Assembly (NCBI GenBank): GCA_035286125.1
Contig: JAYKIS010000056.1
Coordinates: 1-45,105, forward strand
Length of the DNA stretch: 45,105 nt
From: VGJW01 sp035286125
Lineage (GTDB): Bacteria > Cyanobacteriota > Sericytochromatia > S15B-MN24 > VGJW01
Reading direction: 5' to 3'
Shown: positions 24,193-32,487 of the stretch, piece after piece
Position numbering within the stretch: the first letter of the stretch is position 1
Layout: each line of letters starts with the position of its first letter
Translations under genes and position numbers: made by a program
Notes under the pieces: model-generated
What the model was told of the DNA's origin: nothing
Database searches by the model: none
Seen by the model: the letters and a program-made list of their open reading frames with translations, nothing else

Positions 24193-26084
24193 GGTGCCAA
24201 CCCCAGGGTCAGGCGGGAGACGCCGGGCCCATCCGTCGCGGACAGCCACAGGTCCGGTCCGGCAAGCACCATGCCGAGTCGCTCGCCCGTGATGACGCGA
24301 CGGGCCTCACCCTCGGCAAATCGCCCCAAGGCCGGCATGGTCAGCGTCTCGATACCGGTGGCGCCGACACGAACCACGCGATCCGCCATCGACACGACAA
24401 GCTGCCCGTCGGGGGCCACCGCGACCAGATCAGGATGCTTCAGAACCGCCTCCAGGGGCGCAAGTCCCTCATCCGCAGGGAGGCCAGGCAGGCCCCTGGT
24501 GTCGCGCGCGATTCCACCGCCCACGATTGTCTCGACGCGAAGCGGCTTCCCCGAAGCCGCACCCACGACCCGCCGCACCCGGTGGTTGTCGCGATCTGCC
24601 ACGATCAGATCCTCGCCGTCGAACGCGAGGCCCATCGGGTAATTGAAGCGGGCGGTGGCCGCAGGGCCATCGACCCAGCCACCATCGTCCGGCTGCCCCA
24701 CCATCACCGAGGCCGTCGCCAGCCCGATGCCGGCCTGGGTCACCGCAGGATAGAGGTCCTGCGCAGCAATGCGCCGCAGCACATGCCGACTGCCATCCGC
24801 CAGCCACAAGCTGCCGTCCGGAGCCATGGCCATGCCCCAGACCTCGCCGACCTGACCGCCCTCGGACGGCCTAAGGAACAACCGGAACACCTTGCCGGGA
24901 CCCTCGAGGCGTGTCAGGTAGGTCGGCAGGGTTTCCGGACGGGCCACGGCCTGGTAGCCGTCGGCAACCCACAGCGATCCCGAAGCCATCCAGGCGAGGC
25001 CATCCGGATTCAGCATCCGGAACCCCGTCCCCCGATCCCCATGCCAGGTGACAGCGTCGATCGAGGCGGAGCCCGCGACGGACGACGGCTGCCAGACGAC
25101 GATCCGCGTCTCGCTCGCGCCCCGCAGCGCGAGCGCCATCCTGGCCCCGGCCTTGTCCCACGCAAGGCCGGCCGGCCTGTAGGCGTCCGTGCGCGCCTGG
25201 GCCAGAAAGGCATCGGCCACCGGCGAGAGATCATAAGGCCGATAACCGAGAATGGCAGCCCACAGGCCCTGCAAGGCAGGGTCCCGCGCCACCATCGCAA
25301 GATAGCGATTGATCAGGGCGGGCAAGCCGGGCAAGGACAGATCCGGGTCATCCCGCTCGGGCACGACAGGCCCGAAGGCGCCGGCATCCAGCGAGGCCCG
25401 GGTACGCAGGACCAGCGGATCGATGTCGGTAGGGACGAGGTCCGCGAACGGAACACCGCGGCTGCGGGCGTGGTCCCGCAGCGTTTCCGTGACAAGGGTG
25501 GTGGCCATGTCCACCTCGACCCGACGCACCCCGCCCGACAACCGCACGTAGCCCATCAGGCGCCGTTGGCGGGAGAGCATCACCTGGACGAGAGCGAGGC
25601 CCTTGTCCGGGACCTGAGGCAGCAGGAACCGACCCTCCTCGTCCGTCACGGTCGACAGGATGCGTCCCTCGCCGTCCGTCAGGAAGCGCCCCTCCGGCGA
25701 TGCCAGATAGACCAACGCACGCGTCACGGGCTCCTGCGGGAACAGGCTCATGGTTCGCCTGCCGCCGGCACCGTTCGCCACCAACCCTCCGGCACCATTC
25801 GCGACTAGGCCACCGGCGCCATTCGCGACCAACGCGGCAGCATTGTTCGCAACCAAGCCCGCCGGGCCCGTGACGCGGCCTTCGAGCGAGGCGAGACCGG
25901 CAACGCGCAGCGGCCCTGATACCGCCGCCACGGGGCCCTGGGCCTTGCTTCCAGCCTCGGCCTGCACCACCGACCGGACAGCGGAACCGGTCATACCCGG
26001 CGATGCGCACGCCGCGACGGTGCAGGCCACCACGACCACCAGCCAGCGTGCGGTGGCCCGGGAGAATCGGCCAATCGGAGACAT
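24189..26084 (-). CDS. NHL-repeat-like lipoprotein with LVANGAGG octapeptide repeats (paralogue 1)
   Basis: A 631-residue lipoprotein: a signal with lipobox TVAAC (Cys26), then a linker with four octapeptide units of the type LVANGAGG (residues 77-108). It continues with a regulatory-like beta domain (ALVYLASPEGRFLTDGEG...TVTDEEGRFLLP), a helical region, and a beta-propeller with NHL-like units (GLAWMASGSLWVADG; GMAMAPDGSLWLADGSRHVLRRI; GLAFDGEDLIVADRDNHRVRRV). It is tandem with paralogue 2. The role is unknown, presumably on the cell surface. Confidence 0.75.
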   Translation of the reverse strand: MSPIGRFSRATARWLVVVVACTVAACASPGMTGSAVRSVVQAEAGSKAQGPVAAVSGPLRVAGLASLEGRVTGPAGLVANNAAALVANGAGGLVANGAGGLVANGAGGRRTMSLFPQEPVTRALVYLASPEGRFLTDGEGRILSTVTDEEGRFLLPQVPDKGLALVQVMLSRQRRLMGYVRLSGGVRRVEVDMATTLVTETLRDHARSRGVPFADLVPTDIDPLVLRTRASLDAGAFGPVVPERDDPDLSLPGLPALINRYLAMVARDPALQGLWAAILGYRPYDLSPVADAFLAQARTDAYRPAGLAWDKAGARMALALRGASETRIVVWQPSSVAGSASIDAVTWHGDRGTGFRMLNPDGLAWMASGSLWVADGYQAVARPETLPTYLTRLEGPGKVFRLFLRPSEGGQVGEVWGMAMAPDGSLWLADGSRHVLRRIAAQDLYPAVTQAGIGLATASVMVGQPDDGGWVDGPAATARFNYPMGLAFDGEDLIVADRDNHRVRRVVGAASGKPLRVETIVGGGIARDTRGLPGLPADEGLAPLEAVLKHPDLVAVAPDGQLVVSMADRVVRVGATGIETLTMPALGRFAEGEARRVITGERLGMVLAGPDLWLSATDGPGVSRLTLGLAP

Positions 26085-26103
26085 CCTGCATGGTCATACC
26101 CGT

Positions 26104-26117
26104 CGGTCACGTGACCG
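26104..26117. promoter_or_regulatory. 14-bp perfect palindrome in divergent spacer
   Basis: CGGTCACGTGACCG is fully palindromic. It lies in the 61-bp spacer between the divergent NHL lipoprotein operon (start 26084) and the HD hydrolase gene (start 26146), the position expected for an operator of a dimeric regulator acting on both. Confidence 0.5.
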
Positions 26118-26145
26118 CCTCCGCCGTGACGGGTACATCGCCTCC

Positions 26146-26820
26146 ATGACCACCACCGTCGACTCCGCGACCCAGCGCTTCCGGGCCGCGCTCATCTACG
26201 CCGCCGAACTGCACAAGGACCAGTTGCGCAAGGGCACCACCGTGCCCTACATCAGCCACTTGCTGGCCGTCTCCGCGCTGGTCCTCGAGGATGGCGGCTC
26301 CAAGGACGAGGCCATCGCGGCCCTGCTGCACGACGGCCCCGAGGATCAGGGCGGCGAGGCGACGCTCGAGACCATTCGGGAGAAGTTCGGCCCGCTGGTG
26401 GCGGAGATTGTCGAGGCATGCTCGGACGCTTTCGAGAAGCCCAAGCCCGCGTGGCGCCCCCGCAAGGAGAAGCACATCGCCAAGCTTGCCGAACTGGCCC
26501 GCGGCGAGGGCGCGCTGGACCATGCCAAGCCCGGCCAGCTCGTCCGGGTCGTCCTGGCCGACAAGCTCTCGAACCTCAGGTCGATCCGCGAGGATTTCCT
26601 GGTGATGGGTGAACGCAGCTGGAGCCGGTTCAATGGTGGTCGGTACGACACCTTGTGGTACCTGCGCCAGGTCTGCCTGCTGCTGGGCCCCCACGCCCCG
26701 CGTGACGCCCATGGTCGACCGAATCGCCTAGCCGAGATCTACCGCCGGGAACTGCACGAGTTCCACGCCAGGGTCCTTGGCCCCAGGGCGCCTGCGACCC
26801 GGGCGCTCGCCCTGGACTGA
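26146..26820 (+). CDS. HD-domain hydrolase (RelA/SpoT- or MESH1-like)
   Basis: A 224-residue HD protein. The metal-binding pattern is HKDQLRKGTTVPYISHLLAV, IAALLHDGPEDQGG (His/Asp pair and the ED of the SpoT-type hydrolase), and VRVVLADKLSNLRSI with a later Asp. This resembles the (p)ppGpp hydrolase domain of SpoT and stand-alone small alarmone hydrolases, without synthetase, TGS or ACT domains. The substrate could also be another nucleotide. ATG 26146 is preceded by TACATC six bases away, near the local -10-like pattern. Confidence 0.8.
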   Translation: MTTTVDSATQRFRAALIYAAELHKDQLRKGTTVPYISHLLAVSALVLEDGGSKDEAIAALLHDGPEDQGGEATLETIREKFGPLVAEIVEACSDAFEKPKPAWRPRKEKHIAKLAELARGEGALDHAKPGQLVRVVLADKLSNLRSIREDFLVMGERSWSRFNGGRYDTLWYLRQVCLLLGPHAPRDAHGRPNRLAEIYRRELHEFHARVLGPRAPATRALALD

Positions 26821-26834
26821 ACAATCCTCCAGCC

Positions 26835-27521
26835 TCAGCCGAACAGGCCCAGTTGCCCGCCTGGCTCGCCCCCATCCGCCACGCACTCCGGCCCCTCGGC
26901 ACCCGCCCGGTTGACTGTCCGGCCCACGCGGCGGGGCGTGACGCCGTTCGCCTGCGCGCGACCGGCGACCGCAAGCACGACGGCCGGGTCCGTCGTCCCG
27001 GGTTCCAGCCAGGCGTCCCACGCCTCGCGAGCCAGCAGGACGGGCATGCGGTGGTGCACCTCGGCCGGGATGCCTGTGGCCTCCGTCGTCAGGAAGGCCA
27101 CGGTCTCGCGACGGGCCGGCCCCTCACCCCAGGCTTCCCATATCCCGGCAAAGGCCACGGGACGACCATCGTCAGGTTCCATCAACCAGGGCTGTCGCGC
27201 CCGGCCTTCCTGCGTCCATTCGTACCAGGCCGACGCCGGGACCAGGCAACGCCTGTGCCGCAAGGCGTATCGAAAGGTCGGTTTCTCGGCCACCGACTCG
27301 ATCCGGGCATTGATGGGTCCCGGCCGGAATGCACGGGCCCAGGCAGGCACGAGCCCCCAGCCCACCGTCGCCCAGCGACGCATCCCGTTCTCCACACGGA
27401 CAATCCCGACATCCTGGGTCGGCGCGATGTTCCAGCGCGGCTGCACGTCATCCGGAACCGCCACACCGAAGACCTCCTCGAGCTCCCGGGGCGGTGCGAG
27501 CACCACATAGCGTCCACACAT
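26835..27521 (-). CDS. yedK: SRAP-domain protein (YedK/HMCES family)
   Basis: A 228-residue SRAP protein. Cys2 directly after the start Met (MCGRY) is the residue that crosslinks to abasic sites in single-stranded DNA. Other landmarks are WNIAPTQD, VGWGLVPAWA, NARIESVAEKPTFR, RRCLVPASAWYEW and the His in VHHRMPVLL. It shields abasic sites during replication. ATG 27521 is fixed by the need for Cys2. TAGCCT stands nine bases before it on the coding strand. Confidence 0.92.
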   Translation of the reverse strand: MCGRYVVLAPPRELEEVFGVAVPDDVQPRWNIAPTQDVGIVRVENGMRRWATVGWGLVPAWARAFRPGPINARIESVAEKPTFRYALRHRRCLVPASAWYEWTQEGRARQPWLMEPDDGRPVAFAGIWEAWGEGPARRETVAFLTTEATGIPAEVHHRMPVLLAREAWDAWLEPGTTDPAVVLAVAGRAQANGVTPRRVGRTVNRAGAEGPECVADGGEPGGQLGLFG

Positions 27522-27562
27522 GGCAGGGCAAGGCTACCATGGGGCCAAGGAGTCCCCTCACC

Positions 27563-29143
27563 ATGCTGGACCTGCTGCACGGCCTCGCCACCGGCGACCT
27601 GACGGAGCGCGGTGCCGTCCTCTGGACGTGGGTCGCATCATCCGGGCCTGCGGTTGTCGAGGTCTACCGGGATGCACCAGCGACGCCCGCCGGCTCACCG
27701 GTGACCCGCATCCGGCAGAACATGCCCGAAGGCCCGGCAAAGTGGCAATTGTCCGGGCTCGAGTCCGGGACGCCCTATCGCGTGCACCTCACGACCGCCG
27801 ACGGCCGATCCGGCACAGGCCGCTTCCGCACGCTGCCGGCCGCCGATGCCGCCGTGCCGGTGCGCTTCGGCGTGACGGGGGACTGGAGCCAGGACCTGCA
27901 ACCCTACACCGCCATCACCGACGTGCCCGATCGGAATCTCGACTTCATGGTGGCCCTGGGCGACACCATTTACGGGGACGAGCCGTCGCTGGCTGCGCAG
28001 CAGGATGCCGTCACCTACCCCGACTACCTGGGTCGCCACCGCGAGGGCCTGACGCCACGTCACGGCCTCGATGCCTGGCAGCGTGCACGGGCCGCAACCG
28101 GCCTCTTCGCCATGATCGACGACCACGAAGTCGTGAACGACTTCGCCGGGCTTGCCCGGGTGCGCGTCGCCGGACGGTCCGTGGCCTTCGCGCGAACCCC
28201 GCGCTACCGGTCGGGGCTCGCCGCCTTCGAGGCCATGATGCCCGTCGCGCCGGACCGCTGGGAAGCCGGAAGCCCGGGCGGCATCGCCGGCCTCCCCCGG
28301 CTCTACCGATCCCGCAGGCTCGGCCGCGACGCGATGCTGGCCATGGTCGACGGCCGCAGCTTCAGGACTTCGCCGGTGGCCAAGGTCAAGACGCTCGACC
28401 CGCTGGGGTGGGCGGCCTACCTCCTGCAGGCCGGCCGGCCGGGGCGCCGGATGCTGGGCGAGGCCCAGATGGATCTGTTGCGCCGGGACCTGAGGGAAGC
28501 CGAGCGCGACGGGGTGCACTGGAAGTTCGTCCTCGTCCCCGTGCCGGTGCAGAACCTTGGCCTCATCGGGGCCGGAGACCGCTACGAGGGGTGGCCGGAG
28601 GAGCGCCTGGACCTGCTGCGGTTCCTCCGTGACGAGGGCATCCGGCACGTCGTCTTCATCGGTGCCGACCACCACGGGACCCTGGTCAACGAGGTCGACG
28701 GCCGGCGTGCGCTGGGCGTCCTGCCGCCTGACCGGACACCGGTCGAAATCCTGACGGGGCCGACCGCGGTCGACTACGTCCTCGGGGAACGCCTGGTCAG
28801 CGTCGCCACCTCGGCCGGCGTGCTCGGGCCCGAACTGCGCAGGCGCTACGACCGTTCCTCCATGGCCGGAAAGGACCGCCTGATGCTGGACCTGATCAAC
28901 ACCCAGCTGCAGGTGCAGGGGCTGGATACCATCGGCCTCGCGCCCGGAATCGGAAGGCTGGAACAGGGCACCTGGGGGCTGGGTCATGGCTACACCTGGA
29001 CGGAATTTGCCGTCTCGGGGCCCCGACTGACCGTGACCGTCAGGGGGGTGCCGCTCTACACCGCCCGGGACATGGCCGGGCAGGCCGCACGCATCCTCGC
29101 CCGAAAGCCGCGCGACCTCGCGCGTTACGTCATCGGGGACTGA
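27563..29143 (+). CDS. PhoD-like alkaline phosphatase/phosphodiesterase
   Basis: A 526-residue PhoD-family metallophosphoesterase. The N-terminal Fn3-like part (LSGLESGTPYRVHL) is followed by metal-site blocks RFGVTGDWSQD, DFMVALGDTIYGD, AMIDDHEVVNDFAG and FIGADHHGTLVNE. No Tat or Sec signal peptide is visible from ATG 27563, which has AAGGAG ten bases upstream; ATG 27539 is in the same frame but adds no signal. The lack of export signal is odd for PhoD and suggests either cytoplasmic action or another substrate. It overlaps the convergent purB by 14 bp. Confidence 0.82.
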   Translation: MLDLLHGLATGDLTERGAVLWTWVASSGPAVVEVYRDAPATPAGSPVTRIRQNMPEGPAKWQLSGLESGTPYRVHLTTADGRSGTGRFRTLPAADAAVPVRFGVTGDWSQDLQPYTAITDVPDRNLDFMVALGDTIYGDEPSLAAQQDAVTYPDYLGRHREGLTPRHGLDAWQRARAATGLFAMIDDHEVVNDFAGLARVRVAGRSVAFARTPRYRSGLAAFEAMMPVAPDRWEAGSPGGIAGLPRLYRSRRLGRDAMLAMVDGRSFRTSPVAKVKTLDPLGWAAYLLQAGRPGRRMLGEAQMDLLRRDLREAERDGVHWKFVLVPVPVQNLGLIGAGDRYEGWPEERLDLLRFLRDEGIRHVVFIGADHHGTLVNEVDGRRALGVLPPDRTPVEILTGPTAVDYVLGERLVSVATSAGVLGPELRRRYDRSSMAGKDRLMLDLINTQLQVQGLDTIGLAPGIGRLEQGTWGLGHGYTWTEFAVSGPRLTVTVRGVPLYTARDMAGQAARILARKPRDLARYVIGD

Positions 29144-30503
29144 AGCGGGCCCGGACGTCGGCCACGGCCCGCCGGGCCAGATCCGGAGCGTGCCCCACGA
29201 AACCTGCCGGTGTCATGGCGCCCAGCCTGACGCGGAGATCCTCGGGAATGGCCGGGTCATCCAGCACCGCGCGCATCGCGGCAGCATCGCCGGGTCGGCC
29301 CCGAGTCGCCTCCTTGAGGCGCTCATAGGCCTCCGGGATGCCGTGGGCCCGGAGGGCAACCTGCCACGCCTCGGCCAGGACCTCGTGGTGCCCGGAAAGG
29401 GCCAAGGCCATGGCCTCTTCGTCGGGGGCAACGCGCTCGAGGCCAGCCAGGGCCGAGGTGACGCCCAGCAGCCAGTGCCCCAGTGCAACGCCCAGGTTGC
29501 GCATCACCGTCGAATCCGAAAGATCGCGCTGCAAGCGGCTCTGCGGCAGCTTGACCGACATATGGCCAAGCAGGGCGACCGCCAGGCCCATGTTGCCCTC
29601 GCTGTTCTCGAAGTCGATGGGGTTGATCTTGTGCGGCATGGCGCTGGAACCGACCTCATCGGCCACCCGGCGCTGCCGGAACCAGCCGTCCGAGATGTAG
29701 CGCCACATGTCCGAATCAAGGTCAAGGACGATCACGGCTACCCTGCGCAGGGCATCCAGGTGGGCCGCGAGGCGATCCCGGGGCTCGACCTGCGTCGTCA
29801 ACCAGACAGGATCCAGGCCCTGCGCCGCGACGAAGCGCGTGCCGAACCCGGACCAATCCACCTCAGGCCACGCTACGGACAAGGCACCATGGGTTCCGGT
29901 CGCCCCCGTCACCTTGCCGCCGGGAAGAGCGCGATCAACGCCCTCGAGGGCGTCCGCCAGACGCATCAGGAAGACGCCCAGTTCCTTGCCCAGCGTCGTC
30001 GGCGAAGCAGGCTGGCCGTGGGTCCGGGCCAGCATGGGCATGTCGGCGGTGACCTCGGCAAGCCCGGCCAAGGAGCCGATCAGCCCCAGAAGCGCCGGCC
30101 GCAGTTGGGTCCGCCAAGCGGCGACCAAGGCCGTGCCCCAGGCGAGGTTGTTGACATCCTCGCTGGTCAGGCCCAGATGGACGTGACCGGCCCAGGATGC
30201 CAGGGCCGGATCGGCTGCCACGCGATCGCGCACGGCATGCTCGACGGCCTTCACATCGTGTCGCAGCTTGTCCTCATGGGCCTTGATCACGGCCAGCTCA
30301 TCGTCGCCACAGGCCCTGAGGCGCACCCAGGCCTCACCGGGCACCAGACGGAAGGCCTCGGGATCGACCTGCGCGACCAGGGCTTCGAGATAGGCCGCCT
30401 CCAGGCGGACGCGCGCCCGGTTGAGACCGGCTTCCGAGAGCAGAGAGGCAAGTCCCGAAAGTCGATCTCGGTAACGCCCGTCAAGGGGTGAGAGGGTTTC
30501 CAC
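29130..30503 (-). CDS. purB: Adenylosuccinate lyase PurB
   Basis: A 457-residue fumarase-superfamily lyase of the long (Escherichia coli-like) PurB class. Blocks are LSPLDGRY at the N-terminus, KAVEHAVRDRV, GLTSEDVNNLAWG, the active-site His in ARTHGQPASPTTLGKE, and the signature SSAMPHKINPIDFENSEGN with the catalytic Ser loop. It acts twice in purine synthesis (SAICAR to AICAR, adenylosuccinate to AMP). The start is GTG 30503, 5 nt after the cyclase stop, so the two are probably cotranscribed. Confidence 0.95.
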   Translation of the reverse strand: METLSPLDGRYRDRLSGLASLLSEAGLNRARVRLEAAYLEALVAQVDPEAFRLVPGEAWVRLRACGDDELAVIKAHEDKLRHDVKAVEHAVRDRVAADPALASWAGHVHLGLTSEDVNNLAWGTALVAAWRTQLRPALLGLIGSLAGLAEVTADMPMLARTHGQPASPTTLGKELGVFLMRLADALEGVDRALPGGKVTGATGTHGALSVAWPEVDWSGFGTRFVAAQGLDPVWLTTQVEPRDRLAAHLDALRRVAVIVLDLDSDMWRYISDGWFRQRRVADEVGSSAMPHKINPIDFENSEGNMGLAVALLGHMSVKLPQSRLQRDLSDSTVMRNLGVALGHWLLGVTSALAGLERVAPDEEAMALALSGHHEVLAEAWQVALRAHGIPEAYERLKEATRGRPGDAAAMRAVLDDPAIPEDLRVRLGAMTPAGFVGHAPDLARRAVADVRARFSPR

Positions 30504-30508
30504 CCGCC

Positions 30509-32374
30509 TCAGGCCCGGACGGGTGACCGCAGGGGCCAGAGCCGGGTCAGGCGGTGCTGGCCCCCGAGGCCCTTGAGTGTTGCCATGTAGGGATCGGCAG
30601 GCACGGCCGCGGAGTCGAGCAAGTCCCGCACACCCGGATCGCCGAGCACGGCCTCGGACACGACGATGTCGTCCCCGACGGACTCTCCCTGGACCCGTGC
30701 CGCCATGTTGACGGTGGTCCCGAAATAATCGAGACGATCATTGAGCGTGACGGCGATGCCGGGTCCCGAATGCAGCCCGACCTTGAGCGTCAGCGGAGGA
30801 CGCCCCGACGTGGCATTGAAGGCCTGAAGATCCCGCTGCATCCGGAAGGCCGACCCCAAGGCGGCGACCGGGTCGTCGAAGACGGCCATGACGGCGTCGC
30901 CGATGGTCTTGACGATGGCCCCACCGTGAGCATCGATGGCGCCGTCCATGACCGTGAAGTGATCCCGCACCAGGCTGAAGGACAAGGCATCGCCGATGTC
31001 CTCGTACATCTGGGTCGAGTTCTTGAGGTCCGTGAAGAGAATCGTCTGGCGGGACAACGAGACCTGCGTCCCGGGGGCAAGGACCTCCTGCCCGAACATG
31101 TGCCGGAAGTCGCGATGACTGGTCAGGGCGGCCGCCGTCAGGCGATCGTCGGCCCAGGCCGTCCGCTCGACCAGAAGACGGACCGGTCGATCCGTCGTGT
31201 TGTCGACGGCAAGCCGGAACCGGCCCGAGATAGCCCTGAGCGTCGCCAAAGCCAAGCCCTCGCGTTCGACCCGGACCTCGTGCAGGGGCGGCAAGCCGCC
31301 ATCGGGGGCATGTCCGTCCACGACTTCGAGCGTACAGGCCTGGCTGCGCCACTGGGCACGGAGACGGTACGCGCCCCGGCCCAGGTCAAGCAGCAGTTCG
31401 CGACTGTCGTGAGGAGGAATCACGACTTGGCACAAGGCGTGGGGCATGGCCGCCGGACCACCGGAGCAGTACATCTTGAAGTCCTGCTTGCGGACGGCGG
31501 CATTCGGCCGGAACGTGACCTCGACGGAAGTCGCGAGGTCCGGCGGGACATCGACGAGGCAATAAGCGCAGCTGGCCGGAGCCGTGACCTCGGCCAGGTG
31601 TCCCTTGTCTTCGGCGACGCCCCGGCAATGGGGACATGTCATCTCCCAGTGCAGGTCCAGCAATCCCAGTTGCGTCGCGTGCAGGAAGAGCCGTACGACT
31701 TCGTGGGGTGGGGCGGACCATTGGCGGGCCAGAGCCACCGGCCGCATCCGCCAGACCTCGATGTCGCCCTCCGTGCGGATCATGGAGACGAGGCGCTCCA
31801 CCAGGTCAGGCATCACCTTGCCTGCGGCCAGCAGCCGGTCGCGTGCGGCGGACAGCCTCGCCAGCGAGGCTTCGTCAAGCTCGGGTTCGGGCGGCGCGTA
31901 CGTCGCGGGCATGCCTGCCTTGTAGCGGTCGTTCATCGCCGTGCACAACTGCAGGAGGCCCTCCCCGAAACCCGTGAGTATCGCCTCGAAGCCAACCACG
32001 ACGTCGTCGGGCGTGCCCTCGCGCACGTCGCACTCGACGACATAGCGCAAGCGCGTCTCGGGCTGCCGTGCCGCGTCCATGCCGGGCAGCAAGCGCACAT
32101 GCGTCCGCAGGACCGAAAGGGGGCCCTCGAGGAACTCGCGGCAAGACACAAAGGATTCGGGTTCGACCCACTGGAAAGGCTGCTCGCGGAAACGCCCCAG
32201 ATCATGCTGGCCGTACAGGTCGATCTCTCCGGCCTCATCCGGCACATACCCTGTAAGCGCAAAGTCCTGGCCCAAGGCACGATTGAAGCGCCGAGTGTCG
32301 GAGATCCAGGGCCAGATTGCCTCGGGTGGGGCCGCAAGAAGGGCTTCCCACGACCGCTCTATTCTTCTTGCCAT
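30509..32374 (-). CDS. Class III adenylate/guanylate cyclase with N-terminal SRPBCC-like and zinc-binding domains
   Basis: A 621-residue protein. Residues ~1-160 look like an SRPBCC/START-type ligand pocket. Residues ~190-430 hold a DUF5939-like domain with a CPHC...CAYC zinc-binding pair (Cys247/250, Cys269/272). The C-terminal ~180 residues are a class III cyclase catalytic domain: ILFTDLKNSTQMYEDIGD with metal Asp449, TIGDAVMAVFD with Asp493, and TTVNMAAR with Asn556/Arg560. It should be active as a homodimer making cAMP or cGMP. ATG 32374 is chosen because TATCCT lies seven bases before it. A cNMP-binding protein occurs 11 kb away. Confidence 0.88.
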   Translation of the reverse strand: MARRIERSWEALLAAPPEAIWPWISDTRRFNRALGQDFALTGYVPDEAGEIDLYGQHDLGRFREQPFQWVEPESFVSCREFLEGPLSVLRTHVRLLPGMDAARQPETRLRYVVECDVREGTPDDVVVGFEAILTGFGEGLLQLCTAMNDRYKAGMPATYAPPEPELDEASLARLSAARDRLLAAGKVMPDLVERLVSMIRTEGDIEVWRMRPVALARQWSAPPHEVVRLFLHATQLGLLDLHWEMTCPHCRGVAEDKGHLAEVTAPASCAYCLVDVPPDLATSVEVTFRPNAAVRKQDFKMYCSGGPAAMPHALCQVVIPPHDSRELLLDLGRGAYRLRAQWRSQACTLEVVDGHAPDGGLPPLHEVRVEREGLALATLRAISGRFRLAVDNTTDRPVRLLVERTAWADDRLTAAALTSHRDFRHMFGQEVLAPGTQVSLSRQTILFTDLKNSTQMYEDIGDALSFSLVRDHFTVMDGAIDAHGGAIVKTIGDAVMAVFDDPVAALGSAFRMQRDLQAFNATSGRPPLTLKVGLHSGPGIAVTLNDRLDYFGTTVNMAARVQGESVGDDIVVSEAVLGDPGVRDLLDSAAVPADPYMATLKGLGGQHRLTRLWPLRSPVRA

Positions 32375-32381
32375 GCCCATG

Positions 32382-32387
32382 AGGATA
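32382..32387 (-). promoter_or_regulatory. -10-like TATCCT, leaderless-type, cyclase gene
   Basis: TATCCT on the minus strand ends seven bases before ATG 32374, implying a transcript starting at or near the codon. No clear -35 hexamer is seen. Confidence 0.5.
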
Positions 32388-32487
32388 CCCCGACACCCCC
32401 AAGAAACAGAATTGACCCGGCCGTCGCCCACATGCCGACACCTGCCGATCCCGGGAGGTTGGTCCGGGCCAAGGGTATGAGAAGGTC

